Shown here in pieces: positions 26,459 through 35,859 of a stretch of 64,000 nucleotides of DNA. Within the stretch, counting starts at the first letter, position 1. The number at the start of each line of letters is the position of its first letter. A program made the translations under genes and the position numbers. The DNA is from JBFMFR01 sp040752025 (GTDB taxonomy: Bacteria > Chloroflexota > Anaerolineae > Anaerolineales > UBA4823). The stretch covers positions 9,772 to 73,771 of the forward strand of contig JBFMFR010000037.1 in NCBI GenBank assembly GCA_040752025.1, read 5' to 3'. The notes beneath the pieces are model-generated. The model was not told the DNA's origin. It saw nothing but the letters and a program-made list of their open reading frames with translations, and did no database searches.

Positions 26459-27175
26459 AATTCCTGGTAGATGAAGGGCTGGCCCACGTCGGCGCGCGTG
26501 GCCAGGAAGATCGCCAGCAGGGCCAGGGCCAGCAAGGCGGCCTGGGCCAGGCGCGGCCAGCGCAAAAAGACCAGCTCATCCCGGGCGCGGGACTGCACCC
26601 AGTCGATCCACAAGGAGAGGCCCAGGAAGGGCGCCGCCAGCGCCAACTGCCGGGCGCTGGACCAGGCAGCCAGCGACCAGCCGGTCAGCAGGCCGCGCCC
26701 GAAATCCAGGAAAACGGGCAGGCCCGTGACGGTGGGGGCCACTGCCAGGCTAAAGATGGCAAAGACACCCAGCGCCTAGGTGAACCCCCGCCAGGCCGGG
26801 GTGCGGCCCGGCAGCGCCACCGGGCGCTGCAAGGCCCACCAGCGCTCGACCACCAGGCAGACCCCCATCGCGCCTCCCCATAGCAGCGCCTCCCAACTGG
26901 CCTGGTGCCACAAACCGCTGGCCAACAAGGTTACCAGCGGAGGAAGCGCCAGGTTCGCCCACCTGCGCGGGTCCGGCTGGCGGCGGTACAGCGCCCGGCT
27001 GAGCGGGAAGAAAACGTAATCGCGCAGCCAGTGCGACAGGCTGATGTGCCAGCGGTTCCACAGCTCACTGAAACTCCTCGAAAACAGAGGGCAGGAGAAA
27101 TTAGGAGAAAGCTGGATGCTGAACAGCTCGCTGACGCCGCGCACGACGCTGGTATAGCCAGCGAAATTGTTCGAT
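26455..27175 (-). pseudogene. Membrane-bound O-acyltransferase (MBOAT/AlgI-like), N-terminally deleted with in-frame stop
   Basis: Reading down the minus strand, the frame contains FAGYTSVVRGVSELF, then SFSELWNRWHISLSHWLRDY, then GLWHQASWEALLWGG: the core MBOAT signature with its WHISLS-WLRDY block and catalytic His in LWHQASW. The N-terminal membrane helices are missing. Further on, a TAG at 26778-26776 interrupts WRGFT-stop-ALGVFAIFS, after which the frame runs unbroken to PFIYQEF, the normal C-terminal tail of AlgI. So the gene has lost its front and carries one nonsense codon. Family members O-acetylate exopolysaccharides. Its upstream partner, an SGNH-type protein, is broken at the same point. 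Confidence 0.85.
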
Positions 27176-27441
27176 GCTTTCGCCTCGGGCCACCGCCTGA
27201 TCCAGCCAATATAGGTCGGCCTCGAAGAAGCAATGGTCCAGGCCGATGCTGGGGATAGACAAGCGCTTCTGAACATAAGCCGTGCGAGTGATCGCCTCAC
27301 CCAGGCCCAGGATCAACAGCAAAAGCAGCAAAGCTTCGCCCAGAGCGCGCCCGAAAGGCCAGCCCAATCGCAAAACCGCGCCAAGCCGGGCAGGCGTCGA
27401 GAAGTAGGCGGAACAGGAAGTTCCGTGGGTGTGTTGCTCAT
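27165..27441 (-). pseudogene. SGNH/AlgX-like protein, N-terminal stub with frameshift
   Basis: An ATG at 27441 overlaps the stop of the sulfotransferase gene and begins MSNTPTELPVPPTSRRLPG, but that frame soon closes. The coding text continues in another frame as RLGWPFGRALGEALLLLLLILG, a signal-anchor helix, then SIPSIGLDHCFFEADLYWLD. This resembles the start of SGNH-type sugar O-acetylation partners found beside MBOAT genes. At about 27165-27180 the text changes to MBOAT code in a third frame. It therefore shows a frameshift plus a deletion that removed the SGNH catalytic part and the MBOAT front. Confidence 0.6.
27409..27425. repeat. 17-nt palindromic repeat, copy 1
   Basis: CGGAACAGGAAGTTCCG: a 6-bp inverted repeat (CGGAAC/GTTCCG) around AGGAA. 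This copy lies at the front of the SGNH stub and reads ELPVP on the minus strand. Two identical copies lie at 35878 and 38685. Confidence 0.7.
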
Positions 27442-28823
27442 CAAAAACTTACCGGCTGGACCGGAAGAACTTCTAGCCAGCGCAGGGCCAGGCCCAGGGG
27501 ACGGATGTCCGCATTGGCCAGGTCGAGATCGTGAGGCGATAGGGTGCGCTCAAGGCTAAAAAGCAGGCGTGTCATCGGGTGATCCTGCAGCAAGCCAGCC
27601 GGCAAATAAGCCGTAAAAACGAGGCCCTCAGGCTGGCGTTCGAGTGATAAAGGCACAGGCCGCCCATTGACCTGCAAGCGCAGGCTGGCCAGCACCTGTG
27701 GGGTGATGGCTGCAACCACCAGAAATCGAAGGTAGAAATCGCCGCCCACCGGCGCCGGCAGCAGGGCAGGAAAATCCAGGGTCGAGTCTGGTCCCGGCCC
27801 GCTCCAGCGGTTCGGTTCACCCTGTTCCAACGGGTACCAACCCACGCCGCGCAAAGGGCTGCCGGATTGCCAGGAGAACGAGACAACTGGCGGATGTTCC
27901 TGGGCAAAAATCTGGAGGTAATGCTGTTCCAACAAATTTACCAGAACATCCTCCGGGAGAGGCGGCTGCAAATGCGCCTGCGCGGCGCGTCCGTAGCGCT
28001 CCAGCAGATCCCACTGCATGCAAGCCAGGCGCCGCTCGAAAAGTTCCTGGGCGTAAGCATAAAGCTCCAAGTCAGCGGCATTCAGAGCGGCGATATGCTG
28101 CAGCGTCTGCGCGTCGATCTGCGCGAGGCGCGGGCGAGCCGGGTTGACGTTGCGGTTGTGAACCGCAGTGACCGGAGGCCAGCCGAAAACATAGGAGAGC
28201 AAATAGAGCGACTCCTGAAAACGCTCGGTCAGCCCCACCCAGGCGAAAGTCTCCAGGCGTTCCTTCGCCAATCGGAGGTCCAGCGAAAACCAACTGCCAG
28301 CCGGCCCACCGCCGCGGCCCTTATCCCGTTTGCGCGAGGCCAACCACTGCTTGGGTGTGCCAGTACCGTAATCTGTGCCCAGGAAAGCGGCCTGGTAATT
28401 GCAATGCTGCTGCAAGGGGCGAAACTCGCCCGCCTGAACATACTCGGCCAGCGTCATCTGGAGGAAACGGTGTGCTACGGGGTTGTCTACAGGTATCGCC
28501 TGGCGCTGGCGGTGGTAGAAATGCGAAACGAAACGATCGACCGGCTCGCGCAGTAAGGTGATAAAGGCCGCGTCAGGGCGCAGCAAGCCGGCCATCATCT
28601 CGTAAGGCAAATGGCCGTGGAAAAAACGGAAATTGGCTGCATCCTGCGGCGAAACGCCGGCCATGTCCTGCGGCCGGGCAAAACGGCAGTAGATTTCCTG
28701 AGAGGCGAAATATGACTCGACGATGGCTTCCAGGGAACTTCCACCAGTCTTTTCTAAGTGGATAAAACACAGTTGATAACCGTTCCCCAGGTAAACTTCG
28801 AGGGGAGTTGTTGGAGCGGACAT
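27441..28823 (-). CDS. Sulfotransferase-family protein
   Basis: Start at 28823 (MSAPTTPLEVYL) gives the same leader length as the two paralogs; a GTG at 28841 is possible. The 5'-phosphosulfate loop is FIHLEKTGGSSLEAIV and the 3'-phosphate motif is LLREPVDRFVSHFYH, so the PAPS-binding site is complete in outline. After about 300 residues follows a second, beta-rich domain (LRLQVNGRPVPLSLE) that is shared with the next two sulfotransferases in this locus and that I do not recognise. The family puts sulfate on sugars. It is followed directly by the broken SGNH/MBOAT pair. Confidence 0.82.
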   Translation of the reverse strand: MSAPTTPLEVYLGNGYQLCFIHLEKTGGSSLEAIVESYFASQEIYCRFARPQDMAGVSPQDAANFRFFHGHLPYEMMAGLLRPDAAFITLLREPVDRFVSHFYHRQRQAIPVDNPVAHRFLQMTLAEYVQAGEFRPLQQHCNYQAAFLGTDYGTGTPKQWLASRKRDKGRGGGPAGSWFSLDLRLAKERLETFAWVGLTERFQESLYLLSYVFGWPPVTAVHNRNVNPARPRLAQIDAQTLQHIAALNAADLELYAYAQELFERRLACMQWDLLERYGRAAQAHLQPPLPEDVLVNLLEQHYLQIFAQEHPPVVSFSWQSGSPLRGVGWYPLEQGEPNRWSGPGPDSTLDFPALLPAPVGGDFYLRFLVVAAITPQVLASLRLQVNGRPVPLSLERQPEGLVFTAYLPAGLLQDHPMTRLLFSLERTLSPHDLDLANADIRPLGLALRWLEVLPVQPVSF

Positions 28824-28837
28824 AAATTGCGAACGCC

Positions 28838-31800
28838 TCACCTCAATCCTACCAATCTTCGCAGGCGCTGCCAGAAATACTGCAACCTAAAAATTATCCG
28901 ACCGGCACAGGAAACACGAATCTCGTGGAGCTGCCCCTCCAGGTTCCTGGCATAGTCCTTGGCCTCCTGGTAGGTGTTCAGTAATTGGTTATACTCCCGT
29001 TCCAGCTTATAGGCATAATCCCTAGCTTCTGTATATACTGCCTTCAATTGCTCGAATTCTTCTCTGGGAACCGGCAAATTATTGATCGATGCCCGGTAAG
29101 GTTTGTTCTGTCGAGCCAAGGCCCGATTGATCGCGCCAAGAAATATCTCGCGCACCGCCGGGCGCCCATGCATAACCAGAGCTTTGGCATGACCTTGCTG
29201 CGCCAAGCATTGCCACAAGTTATCATCTTGAATCAAAGCCTGAATAGCCTGGGCAAAACCTTCTGGATCGTCTCTGACTAACACGTGTCGCCCGTCCTGC
29301 AAATCCAAACCTTCGACGCCGATCGAAGTTGAAACTACCGGCGTACCAGCCATCAGGGCATGAAGTAATTTACGTTTGGTGCCTGCCCCAAACAACAAAG
29401 GCACCAACGAGAGACGCACGGAATGCAAATAAGGTATCAGCGAAGGAACCCAACCCAACATGTGGACATCCGGCAACCCCGATCCAAGTTTTTGGATGCG
29501 CTCGTCCAACGCATTGCCAACCACGTAAATTGGATGTTGGGCCAGCACAGCCGGGTCCAGGCGCGGAACGATCTCCTGACACAGATACGCCAGTGCCTGC
29601 TCATTCGGGGGATGGCGAAAATTACCAACGAACAAGATGCCCTTTCGTTGAGATAGCGACAGCCCGACGGAAATTGGTGTATCAGTTTCATATAAGGAGA
29701 AACTATCTGGAACCGTATAAGCCAGGCCAGGATCATTGACCAGATCGTTAATCAGTTGGCTTTCTTTGTCTGAAACTGCCAGCACAACATCGGCGGCCAC
29801 ATAGGCATTTATTTCTCGCACCATCTGGGATGCATAATTCTCCTCCAGCAAACCTGTAGCGGAACGGCATCTCTCATCGCCGGTTTCAGCGCTCTGAAGG
29901 GAACCGAAGGCCTGGCGCGCCTGGCGCAAGAAATGCAGATCGACCGAATCTACAATAATCGCTGTGGATGGCGAAAACTGGCGAACGATGGGCAAAGCCA
30001 GCTCGGCAATTTTCCAGAAAGCCAGTATGGCCAACTCGAAGCGGCCGAACTGCACTAACTGCTGCATGCGCTGGTCGAAACCTGTATAAACAGCCACCCC
30101 CATCTGGCGCAGTTGGTGAGTGTAGCGCGGCTCAGCGCGCTCGTCATGAGCCACAAAACTGACCGCCCAACCGGCTTCCTGCAAAAACTGGACGAAGTGA
30201 AAGATACGCAGGGAACCGCTTTGGCGGTCGTATTCCGGTAAGCTCGGGGCACACAGCAAGGCGCGGCGGGCAGGTTCTGGCCCGGCTACAAGTGCATGCC
30301 AGGTCGCCATGTTAAAAGCGGCTGGCGGGGAGGGCTGCACTTGCAACGCCCGGGCCCATTTGTGAACAAACTTTTCCCGGTTAGCGATCTGGTAGCGCTT
30401 CGCGCCCTGGAAGGTGCTGCTCGGGTCAACACCAGATGTGGCCCCCTCCACATGCACGATGACGCACTCCGGCTGATAATATACCTTATAGCCGGCCTGC
30501 CTGAGGCGGAAGCAATAATCAGCATCCTCGTAATAGGCCGGAGTGTACAGGGGATCGAAACCGCCAAGCTGGAGGAACAACTCCCGCGGGGTAACCAGAA
30601 AAGCCCCCGAACAGTAATCGACAGGGCGCAGATAGTTGTACAAAGGGTCGCCAGGATCGCCCCATTTACCGAAGTTGGCTCCAGAGCCGTCGGCAAAGAT
30701 GACGGCTCCAGCCTCTTGCAGGCGGCCATCGGGGTAGAGCAGTTTGGCGCCCACCGCGCCGGCATCCGGGTGCTGCTCGAAGGTGCCCCAGGCGGCTTCC
30801 AGCCAGCCAGACTGCGGCAGCGTGTCGTTATTCAAGAAGACCAGCCACTCGCCGCTGGCAGCCTGGGCAGCGCGGTTGCAACTGGCGATAAAGCCGGTAT
30901 TTTGCGGATTGGTTAGAATTTTCAAACATAGGTCCTGGGCAGCCTGCTGGTGCAAAAAAGCAGGGGTATCATCATTGGATGCGTCATCCACAACGATGAT
31001 TTCACACGCAAAATCGCCTGCGATGGTTTGACGCAACTGCTCCAGGCAGCTTTGGGTGTACGCCAATTGGCCGTAGACCGGGATAATGATCGAGAAACTC
31101 GGTGGAGCAGGCCGGGCAGCAGCTTGCGACGAAACCCAGGACAGTTCGAACTCGGCCTGGCCGCCGGCGTTCTGGCTCAGCGTGACAAGCGCCAGGCTGG
31201 CCACCCGCCTGGCTTCATCCTCCTGATCCATCGGGCAAACCACCACATCGATGCTGTGGGCCAGGTAAGGCAAACCGGCATTATTCGAATCAACAGCCAA
31301 CGGGGTAAATATATTTTCGGCGGGAAAGGCCTTGTGTAAATCCAGACCCGTACGCCAATCCAGGACCGCTGGTTGGCGGCCCAGTTGGCGCCGACATTGG
31401 CGTAGAATGGCTTTAAATTGAGGCCAGGTATCCCCCAGAGAATGCGTTTGCGACATAGACAAAACCCTCCTGCCCGGCGCCAGACCAGGCGAACGGATAT
31501 TCAACCAATTGAACGCCAGGCCCAGGGGGCGGTCGTCCGTGCTGCTGGCATCCAGGGTATTGGCCGGCAAAGTACGCGCCACTTCGAAAACCAGGCGAGT
31601 GAGCTGCGTATCGCGCTGGAGCAGGGAGCGCGGGATGAGCGTCGAACAAGTTTGCTCCGCGCCGCTGACAGGCGCTTTGATCAGGGGCAACGGCTGGCCG
31701 TTCACCTGGAGCTTCAAGCTCTCGAAAACATCGGGTTGGATGCTGCTGGCCACGCAAAACTCGAGCGCCAAGTCGGCCTGTGTTTCCAGGTGGAAATCCA

Positions 31801-32863
31801 GGCTGGAGCGCCGGCCAGGGCCGCTCCAGCGATGCGAAACCGAGGGGTGCGCCTGGGCAGCGTCCAGGTCAGGGGCATACCAACCCACGCCCGAAGGGGC
31901 CTGTTCGAAGCTGAAAGCCACTGACTGGAGCCGGGGCTGGCGTTCCACAAAGCGCTGGCGGTAATGGGCCTCCAGCAGTTCTACCATCACCTCGACAGGC
32001 AATGGCAGTTCGAGGTGGGCGTGCCCGGCGCGCCCGTAATGCTCCAGCAGTTCCAGGCTCATTTGCTCAAAGCGGCTCTCGAAAAGCGACCGGGCATGAG
32101 CGTAAAGAACTTGGTCGGCGCGGTTTAGATTAGCGATGCGGGCTAAGAGAGCCGGATTGATCGCCTGGAGAGAGGGCCTGCTAGCAGTCGGGTTCAGGCT
32201 GTGGTAGACGGTAATTGGCGGCCAGCCGAAAGTATAGGCCAACAAAAAGAGCGCATCCTGAAAACGCTCTGTCAGGCCGATGAAGGCGAAAAGCTCCAGG
32301 CGGCTTTTAGCCAAGGCCAGATTCGCTGGGGCACAGAGCGGGTTATCTGGAGCAGAGTAATCAAGCCTGTTAAGTGCTTCTCTCAGATCTGCAAGAGTCT
32401 CGGCATTGATGTCCAGCCCCAGCATTTTTGCTTGTACATCAACACCCTGGCGGTGAATAACGAAGTCTGTGGCCTGCACGAACTCATCCAGAGACATGCG
32501 CGTGAAACGAGCACGCAGCGAGTCTGGGCCGCGTACCGCCACCTGCACCTTTTCCTGCTGGAAATAGAATTGGGAGATGAAACGCTCCACCGGCTCTCGC
32601 AGCAGCGTGGCGAAAACCGGTTGTGAGCCGGCTAGGAAGCGCGCCACAGGATAAACGAAATGACCACCGAAATAGCGATATCCCGCCAACTGCGCATCAG
32701 ACACCTCAGCCAACTGATACATATAAGGATAGGGACAAATCTCGGCCCGAGCAAAACGCTGCGCCAGTAGAGCGTGAAAGGTCATGCCGGCTGTTTTAGG
32801 CAGGTGCAAATAGACCAGGCGATCTTCGCCAGTAAGAGGATACTCAAGCGAGGATAGGCACAT
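28838..32863 (-). CDS. Trifunctional sulfotransferase - GT2 - GT4 fusion protein
   Basis: This 1341-residue protein joins three enzymes. Residues 1-300 are a sulfotransferase (VYLHLPKTAGMTFHALL, then LLREPVERFISQFYF) and 300-460 the shared beta domain (LKLQVNGQPLPLIK). A linker follows to about 585. Residues 589-850 are a family 2 glycosyltransferase (FSIIIPVYGQLAYTQ, VVDDASNDDTP, NNDTLPQSGW, YYEDADYCFRL). Residues 865-1235 are a GT-B family 4 glycosyltransferase (LFVGNFRHPPNEQAL, LGWVPSLIPYL, FGAGTKRKLLHALMAGTPVV). A coiled-coil and basic tail closes the protein (EEFEQLKAVYTEARDY). No signal peptide or frame break is visible. The order suggests one polypeptide that extends and sulfates the same glycan. 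Confidence 0.88.
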   Translation of the reverse strand: MCLSSLEYPLTGEDRLVYLHLPKTAGMTFHALLAQRFARAEICPYPYMYQLAEVSDAQLAGYRYFGGHFVYPVARFLAGSQPVFATLLREPVERFISQFYFQQEKVQVAVRGPDSLRARFTRMSLDEFVQATDFVIHRQGVDVQAKMLGLDINAETLADLREALNRLDYSAPDNPLCAPANLALAKSRLELFAFIGLTERFQDALFLLAYTFGWPPITVYHSLNPTASRPSLQAINPALLARIANLNRADQVLYAHARSLFESRFEQMSLELLEHYGRAGHAHLELPLPVEVMVELLEAHYRQRFVERQPRLQSVAFSFEQAPSGVGWYAPDLDAAQAHPSVSHRWSGPGRRSSLDFHLETQADLALEFCVASSIQPDVFESLKLQVNGQPLPLIKAPVSGAEQTCSTLIPRSLLQRDTQLTRLVFEVARTLPANTLDASSTDDRPLGLAFNWLNIRSPGLAPGRRVLSMSQTHSLGDTWPQFKAILRQCRRQLGRQPAVLDWRTGLDLHKAFPAENIFTPLAVDSNNAGLPYLAHSIDVVVCPMDQEDEARRVASLALVTLSQNAGGQAEFELSWVSSQAAARPAPPSFSIIIPVYGQLAYTQSCLEQLRQTIAGDFACEIIVVDDASNDDTPAFLHQQAAQDLCLKILTNPQNTGFIASCNRAAQAASGEWLVFLNNDTLPQSGWLEAAWGTFEQHPDAGAVGAKLLYPDGRLQEAGAVIFADGSGANFGKWGDPGDPLYNYLRPVDYCSGAFLVTPRELFLQLGGFDPLYTPAYYEDADYCFRLRQAGYKVYYQPECVIVHVEGATSGVDPSSTFQGAKRYQIANREKFVHKWARALQVQPSPPAAFNMATWHALVAGPEPARRALLCAPSLPEYDRQSGSLRIFHFVQFLQEAGWAVSFVAHDERAEPRYTHQLRQMGVAVYTGFDQRMQQLVQFGRFELAILAFWKIAELALPIVRQFSPSTAIIVDSVDLHFLRQARQAFGSLQSAETGDERCRSATGLLEENYASQMVREINAYVAADVVLAVSDKESQLINDLVNDPGLAYTVPDSFSLYETDTPISVGLSLSQRKGILFVGNFRHPPNEQALAYLCQEIVPRLDPAVLAQHPIYVVGNALDERIQKLGSGLPDVHMLGWVPSLIPYLHSVRLSLVPLLFGAGTKRKLLHALMAGTPVVSTSIGVEGLDLQDGRHVLVRDDPEGFAQAIQALIQDDNLWQCLAQQGHAKALVMHGRPAVREIFLGAINRALARQNKPYRASINNLPVPREEFEQLKAVYTEARDYAYKLEREYNQLLNTYQEAKDYARNLEGQLHEIRVSCAGRIIFRLQYFWQRLRRLVGLR

Positions 32864-33034
32864 TGATCCGGTTGTTATCGCTCATGGAAAACTGAAAGCT
32901 TGTAGAAAAGCACATCCAACCTCAGGCACTGATACGGATTGAGCGAACTCAATACACCAGGCAGCAGCGTTTATTCATCTTCAAAAGTCAGGTACAGAGG
33001 GTCAGAGAGATTAGCCTCGAATAAAAACAGTTAT

Positions 33035-34483
33035 TCATCTGCGCCAAGCGGATGCTAAGGGGGAGAAAGTTCCATCATTTGCCGCCGGCTTGATCTCGAT
33101 CAATTTCAATGCAATTCCCCGTTTGCTTATATCCTGTAACTCGGGATTCATCACATTCGCAGGCAGGGTTTGCGCTACCTGAAAAGTCAGGCAAACCAAC
33201 GGAACCTCACGGCCAGCCCATAACGATTGGGGCAGGTAGCCGTGGAAGAGAATTCCACCGCCTGGATGAGGTTTCTTGAGCAGTGGGATCGGCCGGCCAT
33301 TGGCAGACAGAACCAGGCTGCCAAGCACCTCGGGGGTAACGCCGGCCAATACGCGGAACTGGATCACCTGGTCGCCTTCAGCTTCGATGATAAAATCCAG
33401 GCTGGCCTCGGCGCCTGGCCCGCTCCAGCAAAACACACCGTGCTGGGAGTGGTATTTGCGAGCGTGCCAGCCATCGCCAGAGAAAGCCTGCTCAAAGGTA
33501 AAGTAAACTGATTGATTAGGCGGCGCAGGTTGGGAGAGCTTATGCCGAATGGCCTGGCGATGAATATAATGCTGCTCCAACAATTCAAATAACGCCTCAG
33601 CCGGTAGCGGTTTTGGCAGGCGCAGATGCGCCCGCCGGCTATAACGATGCAGCAGGACCTCGCTCATCTGTTGGAAACGAGCCTCAAAGCCCTGGCGAGC
33701 ATACTGGTATAAGGCCGTGTCGGTTTCACACAGCTTCTCGATTTCAGCCAGTATGTGGGGGGCAATCTGTTCGCGATGCAGCCGGTTGGCAGTCGCGTTG
33801 AGATAGGAGTAAATCCTTGGCGGCCGCCAGCCGAAGGTGTAGGACAACAGAAACAACCCATCCTGGAAACGCTCGGTCAGACCCCAGAAAGCCAATTGAC
33901 TCAGGCGACATTTTGCTCGCTCCAACATTAAAGTGCTCGTATTTTCGGGATCGTTGGCGCATTGCACCCGGACCCATTCGCTCGCCGGCTCCTGTGGTTG
34001 GCTGTGCTGCGCTCTGCCAAGCTGTCTAGTTTGAATTGAGCCCATGTTGTATTTGATCGCAAAGGTAGAGCAGTTCACAAAGTCATCCAGGCTCATGGAA
34101 TGGAAACGCTCAACGAGCGGCGCCGGACCTTTTACGATACCTGGGCGCTGCTGCCAGTAATAGAAATGCGACAAAAACCGCTCCACCGGGTGGCGTAACA
34201 GAGTCATATAGCACGGTTTCTGGCCAAGAAGGGGTTGCAGGTACGCGTAAGCAACATGGCCGCGAAAATAACGATATCTCTGCAGCGTTGCTGGATCAAG
34301 GTTAGCTGGCCATTCATCCCCACGATAAAACGGGCAAATTTCCTTTACAGCAAAGTGCTGCTCGATCAAGGCATTCAGGGTCATCCCTCCGGTCTTCGGG
34401 ATATGCAAGTAGACCAACTGGTTCTGCGCGCCAAGCTCACATTCCAGAGGATTCACTGCACTCTGCATTGGTTCAGCGAACAT
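33035..34483 (-). CDS. Sulfotransferase-family protein
   Basis: The 482-residue protein opens its catalytic domain with QLVYLHIPKTGGMTLNALIE (5'-phosphosulfate loop) and has the 3'-phosphate motif TLLRHPVERFLSHFYYW near residue 97. It is a paralog of the sulfotransferase part of the fusion protein and of the gene at 27441, and ends in the same beta domain (LVLSANGRPIPLLKK). A Met five codons downstream is an alternative start. It lies 171 bp before the fusion gene; that gap shows no clear terminator or gene. Confidence 0.85.
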   Translation of the reverse strand: MFAEPMQSAVNPLECELGAQNQLVYLHIPKTGGMTLNALIEQHFAVKEICPFYRGDEWPANLDPATLQRYRYFRGHVAYAYLQPLLGQKPCYMTLLRHPVERFLSHFYYWQQRPGIVKGPAPLVERFHSMSLDDFVNCSTFAIKYNMGSIQTRQLGRAQHSQPQEPASEWVRVQCANDPENTSTLMLERAKCRLSQLAFWGLTERFQDGLFLLSYTFGWRPPRIYSYLNATANRLHREQIAPHILAEIEKLCETDTALYQYARQGFEARFQQMSEVLLHRYSRRAHLRLPKPLPAEALFELLEQHYIHRQAIRHKLSQPAPPNQSVYFTFEQAFSGDGWHARKYHSQHGVFCWSGPGAEASLDFIIEAEGDQVIQFRVLAGVTPEVLGSLVLSANGRPIPLLKKPHPGGGILFHGYLPQSLWAGREVPLVCLTFQVAQTLPANVMNPELQDISKRGIALKLIEIKPAANDGTFSPLASAWRR

Positions 34484-34506
34484 AGGTATGAATCACTATT
34501 TGCCTT

Positions 34507-35859
34507 CTATAAACGAGTGAAACCTTGCTTTAGGCGCCGCCAAGCTGCCAGCCACGGGTGAGTGAGCCGTGGGAGCCCGCCCGTGAGGGTTTCGCCCATC
34601 AAGCGATATAACTCTTCGCTGCCAACGCCCCAGTCAGGAGCATGGCCGGGAGCCTGCACCCAGCTTCGCAGAGGCTCTGTCGTTTTTTCCAGGGTAAAAT
34701 TTTCGAACAAATACTGCCGGGCGCGCTGGCCGGTCTCTTTGAGCTCCTGGCGGTATTCGGCCAGGTAGAGCAGCGCCGCCGCCAGCGTTTCAGGATCGCC
34801 AGTGGGCACGGTATAGCAAACGCCCTGGCGCGACATGGCCTGGATAAGGTCGCACAGGTTGGTGGCCAGCGTCGGCAGGGCGGCGCGACTCCAATCGTAG
34901 ATGCGCGTGCGCGTGCCCATCACCGGTTCCAGTGTGTTTTTGTCGATCACCACCGCTACATCACTCTCCAGGTAATGATCGGGGAGCTGCTGGCGCGGCA
35001 GCCAGCCCTTGAGAATAAAGCGGCTGGCGTAGGGGCTGGCCTGCACCAGTTCCTGGAAACGGGCGTAGGTGCGCTCGTCATGCCCGTCGATCTGCCCGCC
35101 GGTGGAGACGAAGCGGATATTGGTGCGCTGGGACATGGCTTTTTCCAACCCGGCGAAGAGCGTGTCCACGTCGGCCCAGGTGTTATAACCACCGCTCCAT
35201 AGGACAACAAAGTCATCCTGTTCAACGGATACACCGCGCAGCGCCGGCTGAGCAGGCTGGTAGGCAACCGGCTCGAGGGCGTTGGGTATGCAATGGATAA
35301 ACTCGTGGCCGACAGTGCGCTTGTTCAGGCGGCCCAGCAGGCCCATCTCGCCCAGGGTGGCGTACAACTGCGGCACGGCCGTGACCGAGATGGCGTCTGC
35401 CCGGCGCAGGATGGCTGCTTCGAAGTTGAGGTGATGCAGCAGGTATTTGTCGTCGTCGAAGTGGGCGGCGCTGGTCTGGGCTTCGGTCATCAGGTGGCCG
35501 TTCAGGTCGGCCCACAAGGGTTTGTCGCTGCGCAGGCCAGCGGCAACGTAAGAGGGGAAGCTGTTGGCGCCGACGATGCAATCCGGCTGGAAATCGTCGC
35601 AAATGCGTTGGACGAAATCGCTGCCGGCAAAGAGCTGGTTGGTGACCGAATAATAGGTCAGCCCGCCATCCTCGGTTTTGGTCACGTCCGGGGTGCCAGC
35701 AGGGTATTCGTACATCAGCCGGCTGGCGACCAGGCAGACTTCGTGACCGTCGGCCAGCAGCGGAGCGGCAAACTGCCAGGTGCGCATGCCAACACTGTAG
35801 GTTCTGGCCTGGTTTTCAACCGGCAGGGGACAGCCGCCGGCCAGCAGCACTCTCGTCAT
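34507..35859 (-). CDS. Glycosyltransferase family 4-like
   Basis: This 450-residue protein has two Rossmann-like halves. The N-terminus is RVLLAGGCPLPVENQ; the C-terminal half has VVLWSGGYNTWADVDTL, FVSTGGQIDGHDERT, LKGWLPRQQLPDHY and a donor-site region DKNTLEPVMGTRTRIYDW. The motif order fits GT-B enzymes of family 4, with a less usual PVMGTRTR donor loop, so the sugar may differ from those of its neighbours. Its start overlaps the end of the GT2 gene by four bases (ATGA), implying coupled translation. Confidence 0.82.
   Translation of the reverse strand: MTRVLLAGGCPLPVENQARTYSVGMRTWQFAAPLLADGHEVCLVASRLMYEYPAGTPDVTKTEDGGLTYYSVTNQLFAGSDFVQRICDDFQPDCIVGANSFPSYVAAGLRSDKPLWADLNGHLMTEAQTSAAHFDDDKYLLHHLNFEAAILRRADAISVTAVPQLYATLGEMGLLGRLNKRTVGHEFIHCIPNALEPVAYQPAQPALRGVSVEQDDFVVLWSGGYNTWADVDTLFAGLEKAMSQRTNIRFVSTGGQIDGHDERTYARFQELVQASPYASRFILKGWLPRQQLPDHYLESDVAVVIDKNTLEPVMGTRTRIYDWSRAALPTLATNLCDLIQAMSRQGVCYTVPTGDPETLAAALLYLAEYRQELKETGQRARQYLFENFTLEKTTEPLRSWVQAPGHAPDWGVGSEELYRLMGETLTGGLPRLTHPWLAAWRRLKQGFTRL

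Noticed and set aside
26776..26778. TAG in the MBOAT gene as pyrrolysine
   Set aside because: The gene also lacks its N-terminal half and follows a frameshifted stub, so decay explains it; no pyrrolysine genes are in view.
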